Origin: Limnephilus marmoratus
Taxonomy: Eukaryota; Arthropoda; Insecta; Trichoptera; Limnephilidae
Direction: 5' to 3'
Length of the DNA stretch: 64,000 nt
NCBI GenBank assembly: GCA_917880885.1
Contig: OU862921.1
Coordinates: 54,238,508-54,302,507, forward strand
Shown here: in pieces, positions 1-11,018 of the stretch
Layout of the letters: every line of letters begins with the position of its first letter
Numbering within the stretch: the first letter of the stretch is position 1
Made by a program: the position numbers and the translations under genes
Notes under the pieces: model-generated
Told to the model about the DNA's origin: nothing
What the model saw: the letters and a program-made list of their open reading frames with translations, nothing else
Database searches by the model: none

Positions 1-143
1 TCACTGAAACGTCACTTTCGCCTATAAAACTAAACTTCTGTCACTTCACGTCACTTTGACACTAAATTTTGTTATTATCCAAAAGTTGATAAAGTATCAC
101 TTTTAAAGCTAAAAACTAGATAGGAAAAGGTTTTTTGGGGAGG

Positions 144-705
144 AATGCAGATCCGGGCACAGTTTGGAAATTTAATAAATGGGATGAGAAAAGTGTGGAA
201 AAGCAGAATAAAACAAAAATTAAGGCGCGCTCGGCAAAATTGAGGGAGATACAACCGTTCAAAGTATTTAAAATTTCACTTTACAAACTGATATTGACAG
301 TTCGCCCGCGTCCGCCCGCCATTTTTTTTATAACCTAATACGCTAAACATGGTTTGTGATAGAAAAGAAAGTGCCCCCTTCGTAGCGCCTGCTCGCGTCA
401 CGGCAAAAAAACATCCCAGTTTTCAAGTGGTTTAGCGGCTACGCTAGGTTTGTGTAATATGGTTTGTGATTTTGGCGTACTATTAATTCTGTATTAGGTC
501 TGGGATCCAACATAAGCAATGAAAACATGGCGAACGAACTGTCAATATCAGTTCGCGAAGTGAATTTTTAAATACTTTGAACGGTTGTATCTCCCTCAAT
601 TTTGCCGAGCGCGCCTTAATTTATTTTTTATTCATCTTCTCCACACTTTTCTCATCTAGAAAGTGCCTTTTTATTAAATTTCCAAACTGTGCCCGGATCT
701 GCATT
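144..705. mobile_element. Foldback / long-inverted-repeat element
   Basis: Two arms of roughly 185 bp face each other. The left arm is at 144-328 and the right arm at about 522-705. The outer ends begin AATGCAGATCCGGGCACAG on both strands. The inner ends share the sequence around ACTGATATTGACAGTTCG, and the right arm carries about 10 extra bases near 660-670. The loop of about 195 bp contains no recognisable coding sequence. Beyond 705 the plus strand has a GACGGGGATG...CCCCGT stretch that is not mirrored on the left, so the true left terminus may be deleted. I cannot assign a superfamily. The architecture suits a MITE or foldback transposon. Confidence 0.7.
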
Positions 706-707
706 TC

Positions 708-1034
708 ACCCGTTTTTTGTGACGGGGATGTTGTCCCCGTACACGATAGAACTAATATTTAATTGATTATACTATGATTTTTATGTTTTTAACACACAAC
801 AGATTTTAATAATAAACGTCAAATAGACGTTAAAATTTTTAGAAAGTTGATTATAAATCACTTATCGCACTGATAATTTACACAAAGTGGTTTAATGGGG
901 CAGGGGAGAGGTCCCCTAAACGGTGTAACCGAAAGAATTGGTTAATGATCGGTTTTTACCGGTTTTCTATTAAATTTACTATGGAGATTGTTGCGTCGCT
1001 GCGACCAAAATTGATGGACAGAGTTTAAATTGGT
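708..1034. other. Unassigned AT-rich stretch
   Basis: I see no coding frame, RNA gene or clear repeat here. It separates the foldback element from the hairpin at 1.04 kb. Confidence 0.5.
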
Positions 1035-1036
1035 GT

Positions 1037-1083
1037 GCAGGCCGCAAATGTTGGTGTAATTCACCAACAGTTTTGGCCTGCAC
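1037..1083. repeat. Imperfect hairpin
   Basis: GTGCAGGCC...TTGGTG on the left is mirrored by CACCAACAG...GGCCTGCAC on the right with a few mismatches and a very short loop. No function is assigned. Confidence 0.5.
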
Positions 1084-1169
1084 CGGGGATGCCTACGTCT
1101 CGCCGCTGTAATGACGTTAATTATTGTAGTTTGCAAGTTCATGATTATAATTGTTGGTTTTTTTTATAT

Positions 1170-1345
1170 GAAAGGAAGGAAGGTCTGGGAGGTAAAAGGT
1201 ATAAGAAGTGGGTAGGATGCTGGGGTTCAGAGTTTCCAGGAGTGACGGACGTAAGTATCCAACCCACCCACTGCGGTGCAAGGCGATGGGCAGTGGAGGT
1301 TATCCACCTCTTACCCGCCCTGGTATAAGTAACTGATGGTTACTC
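1170..1345 (+). repeat. R1 dispersed repeat, 5' portion
   Basis: The stretch GGAGTGACGGACGTAAGTA, a CCAACCCACCCACTGCGGTG block and GCAAGGCGATGGGCAG recur in related form at 14.22-14.28 kb and 33.97 kb. They mark the 5' part of a family I call R1. Only this part is present; the downstream conserved end (CCAATAAATGGTTCC) is missing. The family is GC-richer than its surroundings and has no convincing open frame. Confidence 0.55.
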
Positions 1346-1430
1346 CTTCAAGGCTCTCGCAAGATTCTAATTTTTTTTATTAAACGAAGCTACATTTATT
1401 TATTTTGAATGAATCTAGACCTCCAGTGTC

Positions 1431-1462
1431 CTTGCATACGTTGTTAGTAAGCAGTATGCAAG
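1431..1462. repeat. Short perfect hairpin
   Basis: CTTGCATAC at 1431-1439 and GTATGCAAG at 1454-1462 form a 9-bp perfect stem with a 14-nt loop. No role is known. Confidence 0.5.
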
Positions 1463-1620
1463 TGCTTAACAGAAAAAACAAAATGCAAAAAATAGGTTAG
1501 TAAGACAAAGATAAATTAAACAGGCCAAACGAAAAACTCATTCAAGAGACTCCATGAGGCGGCATTGCATCTGTAAAAACCTGCAAGCACCTGCATAAAA
1601 TAGAGAACATAAGTTAAGGC

Positions 1621-1978
1621 GATGGGCAGGGAGAGTCCGGCTGGAGAGGTCACCCAATGCGCCCCAAACGCTACTGCTGGGTCCCCTCCGGTCACGAACC
1701 GGCACAACAGCAGCGGCGTGGTTTTTACACTCGTTGATGGAGCAGCCCACCCTCAGTCGTGAGCCTGAAGGTCGGGCCCCTGTACTACCGAGTGGCCCGG
1801 ACAGCGGTAACCGGTTGTAAATGGTCTCCCTCAACCAGCATCTCCCAATCCAGCCCACCACGCAGAAGGTGGGCCGACGCACCCGCCATCAAGACCTGGA
1901 CAAACATTACCCCAAGAACCCGGGTACCCCTGCTAAGTCACCAAACGTGGCGAACCACTTGGGGTGACATGTTGACGT
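1621..1978 (+). repeat. R1 dispersed repeat, longer copy
   Basis: It contains CCGGCTGGAGAGGTC, then an inserted or divergent part, then CAACCAGCATCTCCCAATCC, a CCACGCAG block, CCAAGAACCCGGGTACCCC and CCAAACGTGGCGAACCACTT. The last blocks match copies at 13.9, 14.4, 34.1 and 61.9 kb. The copy ends at about 1978, where the minus-strand LINE fragment begins, so one of the two is probably inserted in or truncated against the other. Confidence 0.6.
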
Positions 1979-1979
1979 A

Positions 1980-2699
1980 GATTTAATGTTTTAATGTTAT
2001 TTACACACACTCCATTTAAATGGCAGCCTATTTTCGTGGCATTAAGTCTTTGAATAAGCTCATCGCCCTTGAGGTGATCAGCGCCCTTGAGGTGATTTTT
2101 CACAAAAACGGCGCTATATAAATCATCCAAATATTATTATTATCGGTGTATAGATTGAACAGAACCGGAGACATGCTTCCTCCTTGCCTTACGCCACTTT
2201 TCAAAAAGAATGGGTTGGAAAATTCCCCAGACCATTTCACAATATTTTCTTGTTGCGTGTGCCAAATTGAAAGAATAGCTATTACATCTTCTGAAACTGC
2301 TCTTTTCCTTAGTTTTTCCCAGAGTTTATTATGACGTACACGGTCAAATGCTTTGCTTAAGTCTAGAAAGCAGGTATAGGTTGGCGTTTTTCTTAGTTTA
2401 TAATAACTGATGGTTTCTTTTAGGGAATATATTGCCATAGATGTTGACAGTGCAGGTTTGAATCCGAACTGGTTATCCTCTGTTTTATGCTGATCTATTA
2501 CGACAGCAGATAATTTTTTTTCAAATAATCTTGACACTGTGGTTGAGAGTGAAATTGGTTATTATACGGATGGATCAAGATTTGTTGATTTAATTATGGG
2601 AATAATTACCGTTTTCGTCATTTCATTCGGGATGTGCCTGTAACGTACAATATTTGAAAATAGTTTTGTTAGGATAATATAAATCGCTGGTCCAGCATA
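1980..2699 (-). pseudogene. LINE reverse transcriptase fragment
   Basis: Read on the minus strand this is the start and middle of a non-LTR reverse transcriptase. In order there is a motif-1/2-type segment (IPNEMTKTVIIPI), a degraded RPIS block with in-frame stops near 2565, the segment following FGFKPALST, the motif-A core FLDLSKAFDRVRH, and the motif-B GVRQGGSMSPVLFN. A frameshift near 2130 precedes the place where the YxDD box should be, and that box is not readable. There is no endonuclease and no 3' end. It is a dead fragment, bounded by R1 at about 1978 and another LINE tail at 2703. The clade is not settled. Confidence 0.8.
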
Positions 2700-2702
2700 C
2701 TT

Positions 2703-3336
2703 AATGTTCTCGAGAGCTATTTTATTTATTTATTTTATTTATTTATTAATTTTCAACACCCTGATGGGCTTTTACATTATAAGTTTATAATACAGTGACT
2801 TTTTTTTTTTTTTTAAATAAAAAAGATAAACTATAAAAATATAACTAGTAAACATCATATGAACGGTAGGTATACAGATAAATTTAGGAAAGATAGTGCA
2901 TTATAATAAGAGAGAATGTTTCTAAGTTGTAAATGGCATAGAAATAAACTAGTAGGTATGTTAGTAATTTAAAAAAATTACAGGTGATTGATTAAATGTC
3001 ATGAATAATACATGACAAAATGCAAGATACATAAAAAGAAAACGTTAACAAGTTTGTACATTGTGGATTAATATAGAAATACACAAATATATGCAATAGA
3101 CCCTAGGTGATGCTCCTTAGATATCAAAATATTCTACATAAAAATATTGTTCAGATATTTCTTGAATAACGGTAAACTTGTATTAAATACATCGATATTT
3201 GAGGTGTATTTGTTCCCTAGTGTGTGTAGTCGAGAAATTGATGCATGTGTGTGATAGTTAGTTAGAGAATTATTGTTGCAGAATAATATGTTTTGCCTTG
3301 TCGCTTGAGTTGGTACCTTAAAGTCAAGCAAAAGAT
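2703..3336 (-). pseudogene. LINE 3' end: RT C-terminus and tail (part 1 of a split LINE)
   Basis: On the minus strand the peptide LLLDFKVPTQATRQNILF followed by a YNNIFM-type end (3331 down to 3134) is the extreme C-terminus of a jockey/CR1-type ORF2. The roughly 390 bp after it are 3' UTR. The plus-strand run of TTTA units at 2703-2745 is the A-rich microsatellite tail of the minus-strand element. The coding sequence upstream of LLLDFKV resumes at 4547 on the far side of a plus-strand LINE, so these are two halves of one element. Confidence 0.75.
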
Positions 3337-4546
3337 TGGCCTACCGTATATTCTAAAGCGGAGGTAGGAATTCAAAAGGTTAAATATTGGCTTGACTCGA
3401 ACACATTAACTCTTAACATACAGAAAACTAAATACTTACTGTCTAGTCTTACCAATATCACAAAACCAAACCTACACCCAAAATTGAAAATACACGGATG
3501 TAATAACTCATCTCTGAACCGGAATTGCAACTGCCCATGCCTAGAACAAGTAGCAACTATCAAATATTTAGGATTAACCTTTGATACACACCTAAATTGG
3601 AAGCAACATATACTTAACACTACAAATAAAATTCGCAAATCTATTTACTTTTTCCTTAAACTACAACTTTTAAAAACAGTGTATTACTCACTGTGCCAAT
3701 CTCACATCGAATACGGAATTTTAGCTTGGGGTAACACTCATTCTAATGCCCTCGACCCCATCATTAAAGCACAAAAACTAATAATAAAAATAATTCTTAA
3801 ACTTCCTCTCACTACCAGCACCGATACGATCTTCAATACTTTCAACGTTATGGACATTAAACAGCTCTACGCAAAATCCATCTTACTTTATTTACATAAA
3901 AACAACAAAATCCTATACAAACCAACACAAATGATACACAATACCCGAGCCAAAAATAAAGAACTTCTCCAAACTCCCTTTTCTAAAACCACCTTTGGAC
4001 AAAAACACTTTAAATACATAGCTTGCAAACTACACAATACACTTCCAGCCACGATTAGACAAACTGAATCAATGACCAAATACAAACAAGATATAAAGAA
4101 ATGGATTATAAGTATTGGACGTCACACTACTGCTAACATCTGTAAAATAGAGTACAAATAGACAGAATTACCATCTCACGTATGTCCTTACCCTTATTAA
4201 AGAACTTAAAATAGTAAAATCCTATATGTATAATATAACTACCTATATAGATTCGAAAGGATTTACTACTTTATTCATCTCTTCCTTCACCTATATAATG
4301 CTCTCTTTATGATATTAACCCTCAATCTTAATCATCTTTCTGTTTGAATTGTATAAATCAGTATGTATCTTACCTTAAATGTTCTTATGTTGTAATTAAA
4401 TATTCTTTTGTATGATACTCATTTATGTACCTCTACGCCTGTCTCAACACAGGTATACCCTAGTGAGACAGGCATCGAATAATGTAATACAAACATTCTT
4501 TTTATAGATAAATAAATAAATAAAAAAAATAAAAAATAAAATAAAA
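3337..4546 (+). mobile_element. 5'-truncated LINE inserted into a minus-strand LINE
   Basis: An open frame runs from at least 3361 to 4161 and encodes the thumb and C-terminal part of a non-LTR reverse transcriptase. YLGLTFDTHLNWKQHI is the diagnostic motif, preceded by VKYWLDSNTLTLNIQKTK. The polymerase core is absent, so it is truncated at the 5' end, as LINE copies usually are. The 3' UTR holds a hairpin at 4437-4473, and the element ends in an ATAAA-rich tail at 4503-4546. The left flank (LLLDFKVP...) and right flank (...DCCELLHL) read as one continuous minus-strand LINE protein, showing that this copy is an insertion. Confidence 0.8.
4437..4473 (+). ncRNA. LINE 3' UTR hairpin (conserved loop)
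   Basis: GCCTGTCTCA at 4437-4446 pairs perfectly with TGAGACAGGC at 4464-4473. The 17-nt loop begins ACACAGG and ends CCTAG. Hairpins with the same loop pattern but different stem sequences occur at 8701, 40904 and, on the minus strand, 49782. The element probably uses it as a 3' RNA recognition structure for its own reverse transcriptase, by analogy with stringent LINEs. Confidence 0.7.
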
Positions 4547-5115
4547 AATGAGATGCAGAAGTTCGCAACAATCTAATTCGGAGTGAATAATTTTAAACAA
4601 AAAAGTTAGGTCGTTTATTTTTCTTCTGTTTTCTAAGGAATGCAATTTAAGTGTATTTAGTAAAGATGTGTAGTTAATGTGTTGAATAGGTATGTGTAAC
4701 TTGAAGTTAATAAATCTTAAAAATTTGTGCTGCACTCTTTCGATATTTCTTATATGAACTTGATAATATGGGGACCAAACTATGCAATTGTATTCCAGCA
4801 AGCTGCGTACGAGTGACAAATATACGATTTTTATAACTTCCAACGAATCGAAGTCTTTGATTGTTCTGATTATAAATCCTAGTGTTTTCGTGCCTTTGTT
4901 AGTTATTTGTTGTATGTGATTTATAAAATTTAATTGCGAATCAAACACAACTCCAAGATCCCTAATTTCTTTGACTTTTTCTAAAATTTTATTATCTATT
5001 GTGTATTTGAAAGATAGTGGGGTCTTTGTTCGATAAAATTTTAGTGTCTTACATTTATCGATATTGAGGAATAAGTTGTTTGCGACACACCAATTTTGTA
5101 ATTTGACGATGTTTG
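4547..5115 (-). pseudogene. LINE RT thumb region (part 2 of the split LINE)
   Basis: Minus-strand translation from about 5105 gives QNWCVANNLFLNIDKCKTLK, then IRDLGVVFDSQLNFINHI and a YNCIVWSPYY segment. These are typical of the region after the YADD box in jockey/CR1 elements. It breaks off at DCCELLHL near 4547 and continues at 3336. It lacks the polymerase active-site part. At 5115 it abuts a different part of a LINE ORF2 (linker and endonuclease), so the junction is either a second element or a deletion. Confidence 0.75.
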
Positions 5116-5116
5116 A

Positions 5117-6315
5117 CTTTTATTTAGTCATGTCCTGTGGCTTTTCCTGTTGCCATTTCTCTGACAGCTATTTCTACCATACGCGGAGTAATGCTGAGAG
5201 CGGTAGTACGGTTTTCAAACTAAAATTTATATTCTGAGATTTTTCTGCTGCTTCTTCACCCGCCATAGAGAGGAAGTTACGAAACTCATTGGCGATATTT
5301 TCCTTGCCTCTTACTCCATTGACACAGAGAGGAGTTTTCATATTAGTTTTCAATTCTGAGGAGGTTTTTTTGCAAAAATTTATGGAAATCTTTATTTATC
5401 AGTGATGCGGCGATACTATCCATTCGTTGCTGAATTTCTGACTGTTGACATTTTTTCAGAGCTACTTTGAAGATCGTTCGGTATTTCTTCCTGTCTTCGG
5501 CAACCGGCCCTGAGAGTGGTTTTCCGGCTTGAAGCCATGAGAGAAAGGCGCTTCTTGATTCTGGGTATTTGGCTGCAACCATGTGATTCCATCCCGGAAT
5601 GTTTCTATTTTTTCGATTCTTGTAATAACAATATGGCGGAGGCAGCACTTCGCAGTGCTTCCACAACATTTTTGTACAGGGAATTTTTTTGGCTTTCGTT
5701 TGAATTTGCAGATTTTTTGTCAGGTTCTAATTGGGAGAAATCTTGAATTACTTTAGAAGTTTGTCGTTGATAGTTTCAGCGTATTTCATTATTTCAATAT
5801 TAGATTTCGGATTCCATCTAGAAGAATCAAATATGTTGTCATTACACGATTCCACAAAGGTTGGCAAAAATTAAAGGTTGAGATTTACAATCAATGGCAA
5901 GTGATCAGACCATACTAATAATAGTAATAGCATTTTCCAGTGCTTTTGTGACGACACAATGATCTAACCAACTTGTGGTACTATGGGCATCACTTACGTA
6001 TGTAAATGTATCGCAATTCATTAACTTAGTATCTGCGCAAACATAACTAAACTCATTGCAAAATTTTTCTAGTTCTCGGCTATGCAGTTCGTGAATTCCT
6101 CAAGATTCTCCGGTTTCTTTGTCGGCGTATAAAGTGAAAAAATTCATATTTTGCCACTGTTGACAGTGAATTGTATTGCCGCAAATCTTGATTCAGAGCA
6201 TTCCACTATGTCGACAGAAAGTGAATCCCGCCATAGGATAGCAACTCCACCATAAGGTCGTCCAATTAGAGGGCCATCATTTAGATTGACCGCTGAAGTT
6301 CCATATCCTGAAAAT
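5117..6315 (-). pseudogene. LINE ORF2 fragment: endonuclease and pre-RT linker
   Basis: Minus-strand reading starts near 6315 with HPQFSGYGTSAVNLNDGP and GRPYGGVAILWR, an apurinic-like endonuclease region. It continues through poorly kept sequence and then shows a linker with NIPGWNHMV, AFLSWLQAGKPLSGP and TIFKVALKKCQQSE (5669-5343). It ends with MVEIAV-type and GKATGHD-like residues just before 5117, where the reverse transcriptase should start. Several frameshifts separate the blocks. A piece of a Penelope-like element sits at the upstream edge. Confidence 0.7.
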
Positions 6316-6329
6316 TGGGGGTGAATTTT

Positions 6330-6520
6330 TGAAAATATATTTGTTTCAGAATATAAAAAAATACTTATTTTGTATAAAGCCTTTATTAATTTTTCGTCTT
6401 CGATTTTAAAGATATATCTTAGAATTAATTTGTACCGTGATGATGCTTGAGCAAAGCGAAACCGGTTGGTAAATAAATTAATGAAAACCCGTGGTTTTAC
6501 AAAAAATAGGTGTTTTATTT
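6330..6520 (+). mobile_element. Penelope-type 3' end fragment
   Basis: This short segment carries the hammerhead-like core described separately and the trailing AAATAAATTAATGAAAACC sequence typical of Penelope-like terminal repeats. No protein-coding part is attached. It interrupts or abuts the LINE endonuclease fragment. The assignment rests on the ribozyme-like motif alone. Confidence 0.45.
6425..6480 (+). ncRNA. Hammerhead-ribozyme-like motif, core mutated
   Basis: GTGATGA (6437-6443) stands where CTGANGA is expected. Stem II pairs GCTT with AAGC (6445-6457). GAAA follows at 6458-6461, then a CCG/TGG mini stem III, U at 6470 and A at 6471 as the cleavage base. Stem I can pair TAATTT (6426-6431) with AAATTA (6475-6480). 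The first core C is G, which in known hammerheads breaks the C3-G8 pair, so it is probably inactive. Confidence 0.5.
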
Positions 6521-8690
6521 TTATTACGTAAGTTACTAATAAAATTATGATTAAATATTTTTATTTTCCATCATGAATCATCATGAATATTAAATAACTC
6601 TGAATCTTCAATAAAACAAATTATTGTCCACTAACCAAAACTATATTCCATTGTATTTCCGATTGGGGCAATTTTGATTTTCCCAAACCTATATAATATG
6701 AAACATTCAAAAGTCAGGGACTTTAATTGTAATTAACAATACTTAATTCATGTCATACCTGAAGGATGATCTCTTCCTTATGAAGGATGTTTTTAAAAAA
6801 GTGTTAGTCGAGAATCGAGTAAATAAAAATTGCATTTGTATAATATGCCAGTTTCCGGCAAGAACTCTTATTGTTGAAAAGATATTGATATTTTAGTCGG
6901 CGTGTGAAGCAATAACAAAGTTTGTTTGTAATGTTGTCGAATAAAAATAAAAGCACCTTCCCGGTAGGTAATAGGTATATTATATAACAGGCCGATGGGG
7001 ATGTGGATGTGGAGTTGTGGAGCGGCCTTTGCGTTGGAGAACTCAACTGTCGCAGTCTCGGACACGCAATATCTGCTGAGATCTTCTGCGCAGATTGCAG
7101 ATTGCATCTACCATTCAATCGGCATCTGTTGGTGAAATCCGATGCAAAGTCTGCCAATAGGGTAGCCACCAGGATTTAAGAGGCGATTTATGGCGAACAT
7201 TAGGCAGTGCTCTGTACTTTCTAAATATGTACAAATTTATATTATATATTTATATTCTAAAACTATTTGCTACGATACGTTAGTTTTTGTTCTACAAAAC
7301 TTTTTTGGTAATGTCGAAAAATGGAACGTAGGTATCTTTAAATGATCTTTCCGATTATGAAGGCATCTGATTTATAAGCTAGTAGTGTAGGAACCATTTG
7401 GTTGCATTCTGTAACATTGAGTTATACCTACGAGAAGTAACCTATATATGCGCAGATGCAAGCATTGTATCAAAGCATTATTTGAGTCTTTACTTCTTGT
7501 CCGGCGATGTATCTTTGTTTCGAAGCTGACATAACTCTAACCCGAGGCTAGTTTTTATTAATAAAAGAGAATCCAACCTAAATTCCTTTTCAAAGCACGT
7601 AAAATAAACAAATTACCCTCCGAGTCTTGCAACAAGTCGCCCCGGGACAGGAACGTGTGTCAGCCGATAGCGTTGAGAATGCTTCTCCCTGTAAATAGGC
7701 ACGGGAATAAAGAGTAAAAGAGTAGCGATCTGCCGCTTGAGAAGAGCTCTTTGTCATTTGTCCGGGAAACAAGTCGAGGGCATTGTGCTGTACCACTCCG
7801 ACTTACTGTTATTACTGCGGTTCTTTACCTATATTATTGATACACCCAGACACAGAGCAAATATCTACCTTAAAGGTTCTTCATTGTATCGAATGGATTT
7901 TAATCCACGAACATAGAGAATTATATTATGTAGGGAGGACATAATATAAGAAAAACGTGGGTTTGTACAATCTACAACATGTAACAAAGGGTTAGATAAA
8001 GACACACATAATACCCTGATCATAATTACCGCGCAACCTTTAATTACCCCTTCAACCTCCAATTTCGGACAATTTTTCCCAGAGTCGAGTCAGCCTCCTT
8101 CGGCCCGCGCGGGTGGTCACTGGAACCTTCACGAATTAGTCGATCCCGAAGGACCAATTACGCTGTCACGAATGCGGGCCATAATAAAATCATTAAAGGC
8201 AGAGAACTACGTACGGGATCATCCCCGGACCACACGTGTACCTAGTTACGGCACCAGTTCAACTGACTGATCACTGATCCACTGCCCCGAGATGTAACGA
8301 TGCGCGATGCCTGATAACTTGTCCAAATCATCTCAACTACATTACACTCGAATTACAAATTTATGATTGCGGCCGGCGATTTAAGGACGAGTGAGTAAAT
8401 ATTATGGAGGTTTGATCGATGCTAAAGGTAGCCCGCAGATATCATTAGCCGAGCGCTGGGCGCTGAGCACGTTGGGTTTCAATATAGCTTTCTTTGTGTG
8501 AGGATTTTAAAATAATTGGGATTTCTATATGAAAACTTACTTTAATAAAAAAACAACAATAATTTGAAACTACAAAATAACAATAACAGTTAAATTATAT
8601 TTTATATTTTGATTTTTATTGTTTCTCTTTTTGTATTAGCAATTAACACTCTTTTGTTTTACTATTCACAATTTATAATTCATAATTTAC
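6521..8690. other. Unassigned region, 2.2 kb
   Basis: There is no recognisable protein domain. GC-richer islands lie at 6990-7180, 7600-7800 and 8080-8470. They contain words such as GGCCCGCGCGGG and CCCCGGACCACACGTG and could be conserved non-coding or promoter-proximal DNA, but nothing in the sequence proves it. Short open frames here have no coding character. Confidence 0.4.
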
Positions 8691-8795
8691 AACTGATAAA
8701 TGTCCTCTACAACACAGGTGAACTCCTAGTGTGGAGGACAATATATTATACCTTTGTTATGTAAATGTACTAAGAATAAAAAATAAAAAAAAAAT
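8690..8795 (+). mobile_element. LINE 3' tail with hairpin
   Basis: TGTCCTC (8701-8707) pairs with GAGGACA (8734-8740). The stem is extended by TACA/TGTG to 11 bp, around an 18-nt loop that begins ACACAGG and ends CCTAG. The sequence then runs into AAGAATAAAAAATAAAAAAA. This is the same tail structure as at 4437 and 40904. No coding sequence is attached, so the copy is a severely 5'-truncated LINE. Confidence 0.65.
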
Positions 8796-8799
8796 GTTA

Positions 8800-9481
8800 T
8801 TGGTGATATCAATGTGAAATACACTGGGTAAACTGAAAGATTATACTCTACTTCAAAGGATATCGTGTTTGTGTCACAAGTGAAGAGACTTCTGTTACAG
8901 TTTGTCTATTGTAAATTCTTTTCGAATATATCTTTGATAGCGATCAATATGTATTATTGATGTGTATCATTTCTGGATTCCTATTGTACGGCGACATGAA
9001 TGCCATTCAATTGCCCTTAAAGACGGGCACCGGTCCCGGTGTGTGTTGTCCCGTTTAGCGATACTTAACAAAACGAAAAAATGTCAGAAAGACACCCGAT
9101 ACCCGATACCTGCTAATAACCCGGGAACGACCGACGTCTCCTATTGTGCCGACTTTCTGCACGATTGCGGATGCAGCCGACCATTCGATGGGTTCCATCA
9201 TTTTACCTTTAGCTTCTGCCGTAGAACAAACAAGCTGAATGAAATGAGAAATGTTTCTCACATTTTTCAGAATGATGGAGTGTCTGACAAACTTGCAAGA
9301 AATCGTTTACACTCGAACAAATAATTTATGGGTAATTTATAATATGATGCCATTTTTCTGAAATAGATTTTATTCGTTACAGGTCTTAGCTGGTTACATA
9401 TTTCAGTCATTTGCTATACCATTTAAATTTACTGTCCACAATTAGTTCCAAGTAAGTACATCTGCTTACCAAATCGATTTT
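8800..9481. other. Unassigned region
   Basis: A 120-codon frame from an ATG at 8962 to 9324 has no recognisable motif and overlaps another frame on the opposite strand. I consider it chance. The stretch 9000-9230 is GC-richer than its flanks. Nothing else is visible. Confidence 0.4.
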
Positions 9482-9965
9482 TTTAACGGTTTTTCATTAA
9501 CTCCACTCAGGAGGCCCTGAGGAAAATAATTTCCCTAAGGGCCGGCGCCAGCTTTGGGTATGCTGTGTGGAGAGACTCTTTGTGGAAAGGAAGGATTCTG
9601 GTTCTTGTAGAGACCCATGTAGCAGGAGGGAGGAAATACAGAAGCCGGCAAATTGTTCCACAGCTTAACCGTTAAACTCAAGAACGAGTCACAGAAACGA
9701 CACATTCTCAAGTGACAAATGTCAACCGTGTACAAATGTTTGGTGTATTTCCCGCGTTTGGTGTATTTCCCGTGTGCACTGGTGCCGAAGAAACCAATGA
9801 CGGGAAGGAAGGAGTTGATGACGCGAAGGAATTTCCTTGGAGCATCTTTCATTAAAATACCGCTAGAACAAGGACAGCATTCCCATCCGACGTCTGTGCT
9901 CTAAAAATTGTAATCCGTCTGTTAAGGTAGGAGAATCTGCCAAACGGACCGCCCTTTTCTGCACC
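9482..9965 (-). pseudogene. LINE RT C-terminal fragment with 3' UTR
   Basis: On the minus strand, from about 9965, LYSVQKRAVRLADSPTLTDG and FLEHRRRDG form the usual post-catalytic segment. After in-frame stops near 9855, a second block (9852-9535) ends with RFCDSFLSLTVKLWNNLPAS, another classic C-terminal motif of LINE ORF2. The 3' UTR then includes AGGAAAATAATTTCCCTAAG and ACTCCACTCAGGAGGC. These are the reverse complement of tails seen at 10.2 and 42.5 kb. The copy is truncated at its 5' end and broken by stops. Confidence 0.75.
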
Positions 9966-9969
9966 GAGT

Positions 9970-10285
9970 AGAGGGTTTTTTTTCCTTCCATATTTTTATA
10001 AATAAATTGTTACTGAAATAAAGCAATAACTTTGTTTGTGACCATTATTTTATTTCATTTAATATGTCAAACTACAAAGTGACTGCTTTCCACCAAAAAC
10101 ATGTTTTCATATTCATATTTTCCTATATTCCTTATATATTCCTTTTTCCTTCCGATATCTTCTTCCTCTTCCTTTCCCTTAAAAAACCCTCCACACAGCA
10201 TCCTCAAAGATGACATAGGCCCCTAGGGAAATTGTTTTCCTCGGTGCCTCCTGTGTGGAGCTAATGTAAAAAAAAAAAAATAAAG
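9970..10285 (+). mobile_element. LINE 3' end, second family
   Basis: The plus strand ends with CTCCACACAG (about 10190) mirrored by CTGTGTGGAG (about 10254). Between them is a CTCAAAGATGACATAGGC motif, and a poly-A run follows the hairpin. The same motif recurs at 42.46-42.53 kb and, inverted, at 9.5 kb. No coding sequence is recognisable upstream. The polypyrimidine stretch 10130-10180 is part of the same UTR-like region. Confidence 0.6.
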
Positions 10286-11018
10286 TCTTCCACTAAATCA
10301 ATTTACCCCAATCAACTTTTGATAAGTAAAACAAAATTTCTTTTTATTGTGAAATTGTTCAAATTGCGTTTATAAATAAAGAATTCTACTGAAATGAATC
10401 AATTTAGATACATTTGAAAAATGCCGATTTCTTTTTGTTTTAATTTTTTTGTTTTCTGTTATATTTTCAATATAAATTGTTTTCTCATAATTATTGTATA
10501 TATTATAATAATTATTGTATATAATTATTATAATTATTCCACCGTACAGGAACAACTTACAATTGAAAAAAATGATCCTCACAACACAAGTGAACTACTT
10601 AAAGCGTTGAGAATTATATACGATATCATAACAATAAATATGTTTAGTTGAAATGAAAACATGTCATCCGTTTGTTTAGCAATAAAATGAATATTTCGAT
10701 AGTTCTTTATGTGACTTTGCAATATTTTAGATTTTTTTGTTAGCTAGAGTCCGAATCCACGATCAGTTTTCTACAAGATAAACTATTTTTTAAATGAAGT
10801 AATTGTAAGTTATGACGTGAACTTGTTATATTGTACTCAGATATTAAACAAACATCGCAGTAATTTAAATTAGCTCCAAGCCCTGAAAAGATTACATCAA
10901 AGTTAGGCGATTTTATTACTTGAATTAGACTAGATTGCGTTGTACTTGCGCGATGAAATTACGATTTATAAATCGATTCCTAAATAATAAATAATATTAG
11001 TTTAACATCCGAAAGTCA
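10286..11018. other. AT-rich unassigned region
   Basis: 10480-10545 is a run of ATTATTG/TATAATAATTATT words that can fold on itself. No coding signal is present. Confidence 0.4.

Noticed and set aside
6804..7169. Overlapping 121- and 79-codon minus-strand frames
   Set aside because: No recognisable motif and no start context; the two frames compete for the same DNA.
8962..9324. 120-codon frame with ATG
   Set aside because: No domain, no splice context, a competing frame on the other strand, and no second copy; consistent with chance in a GC-richer patch.
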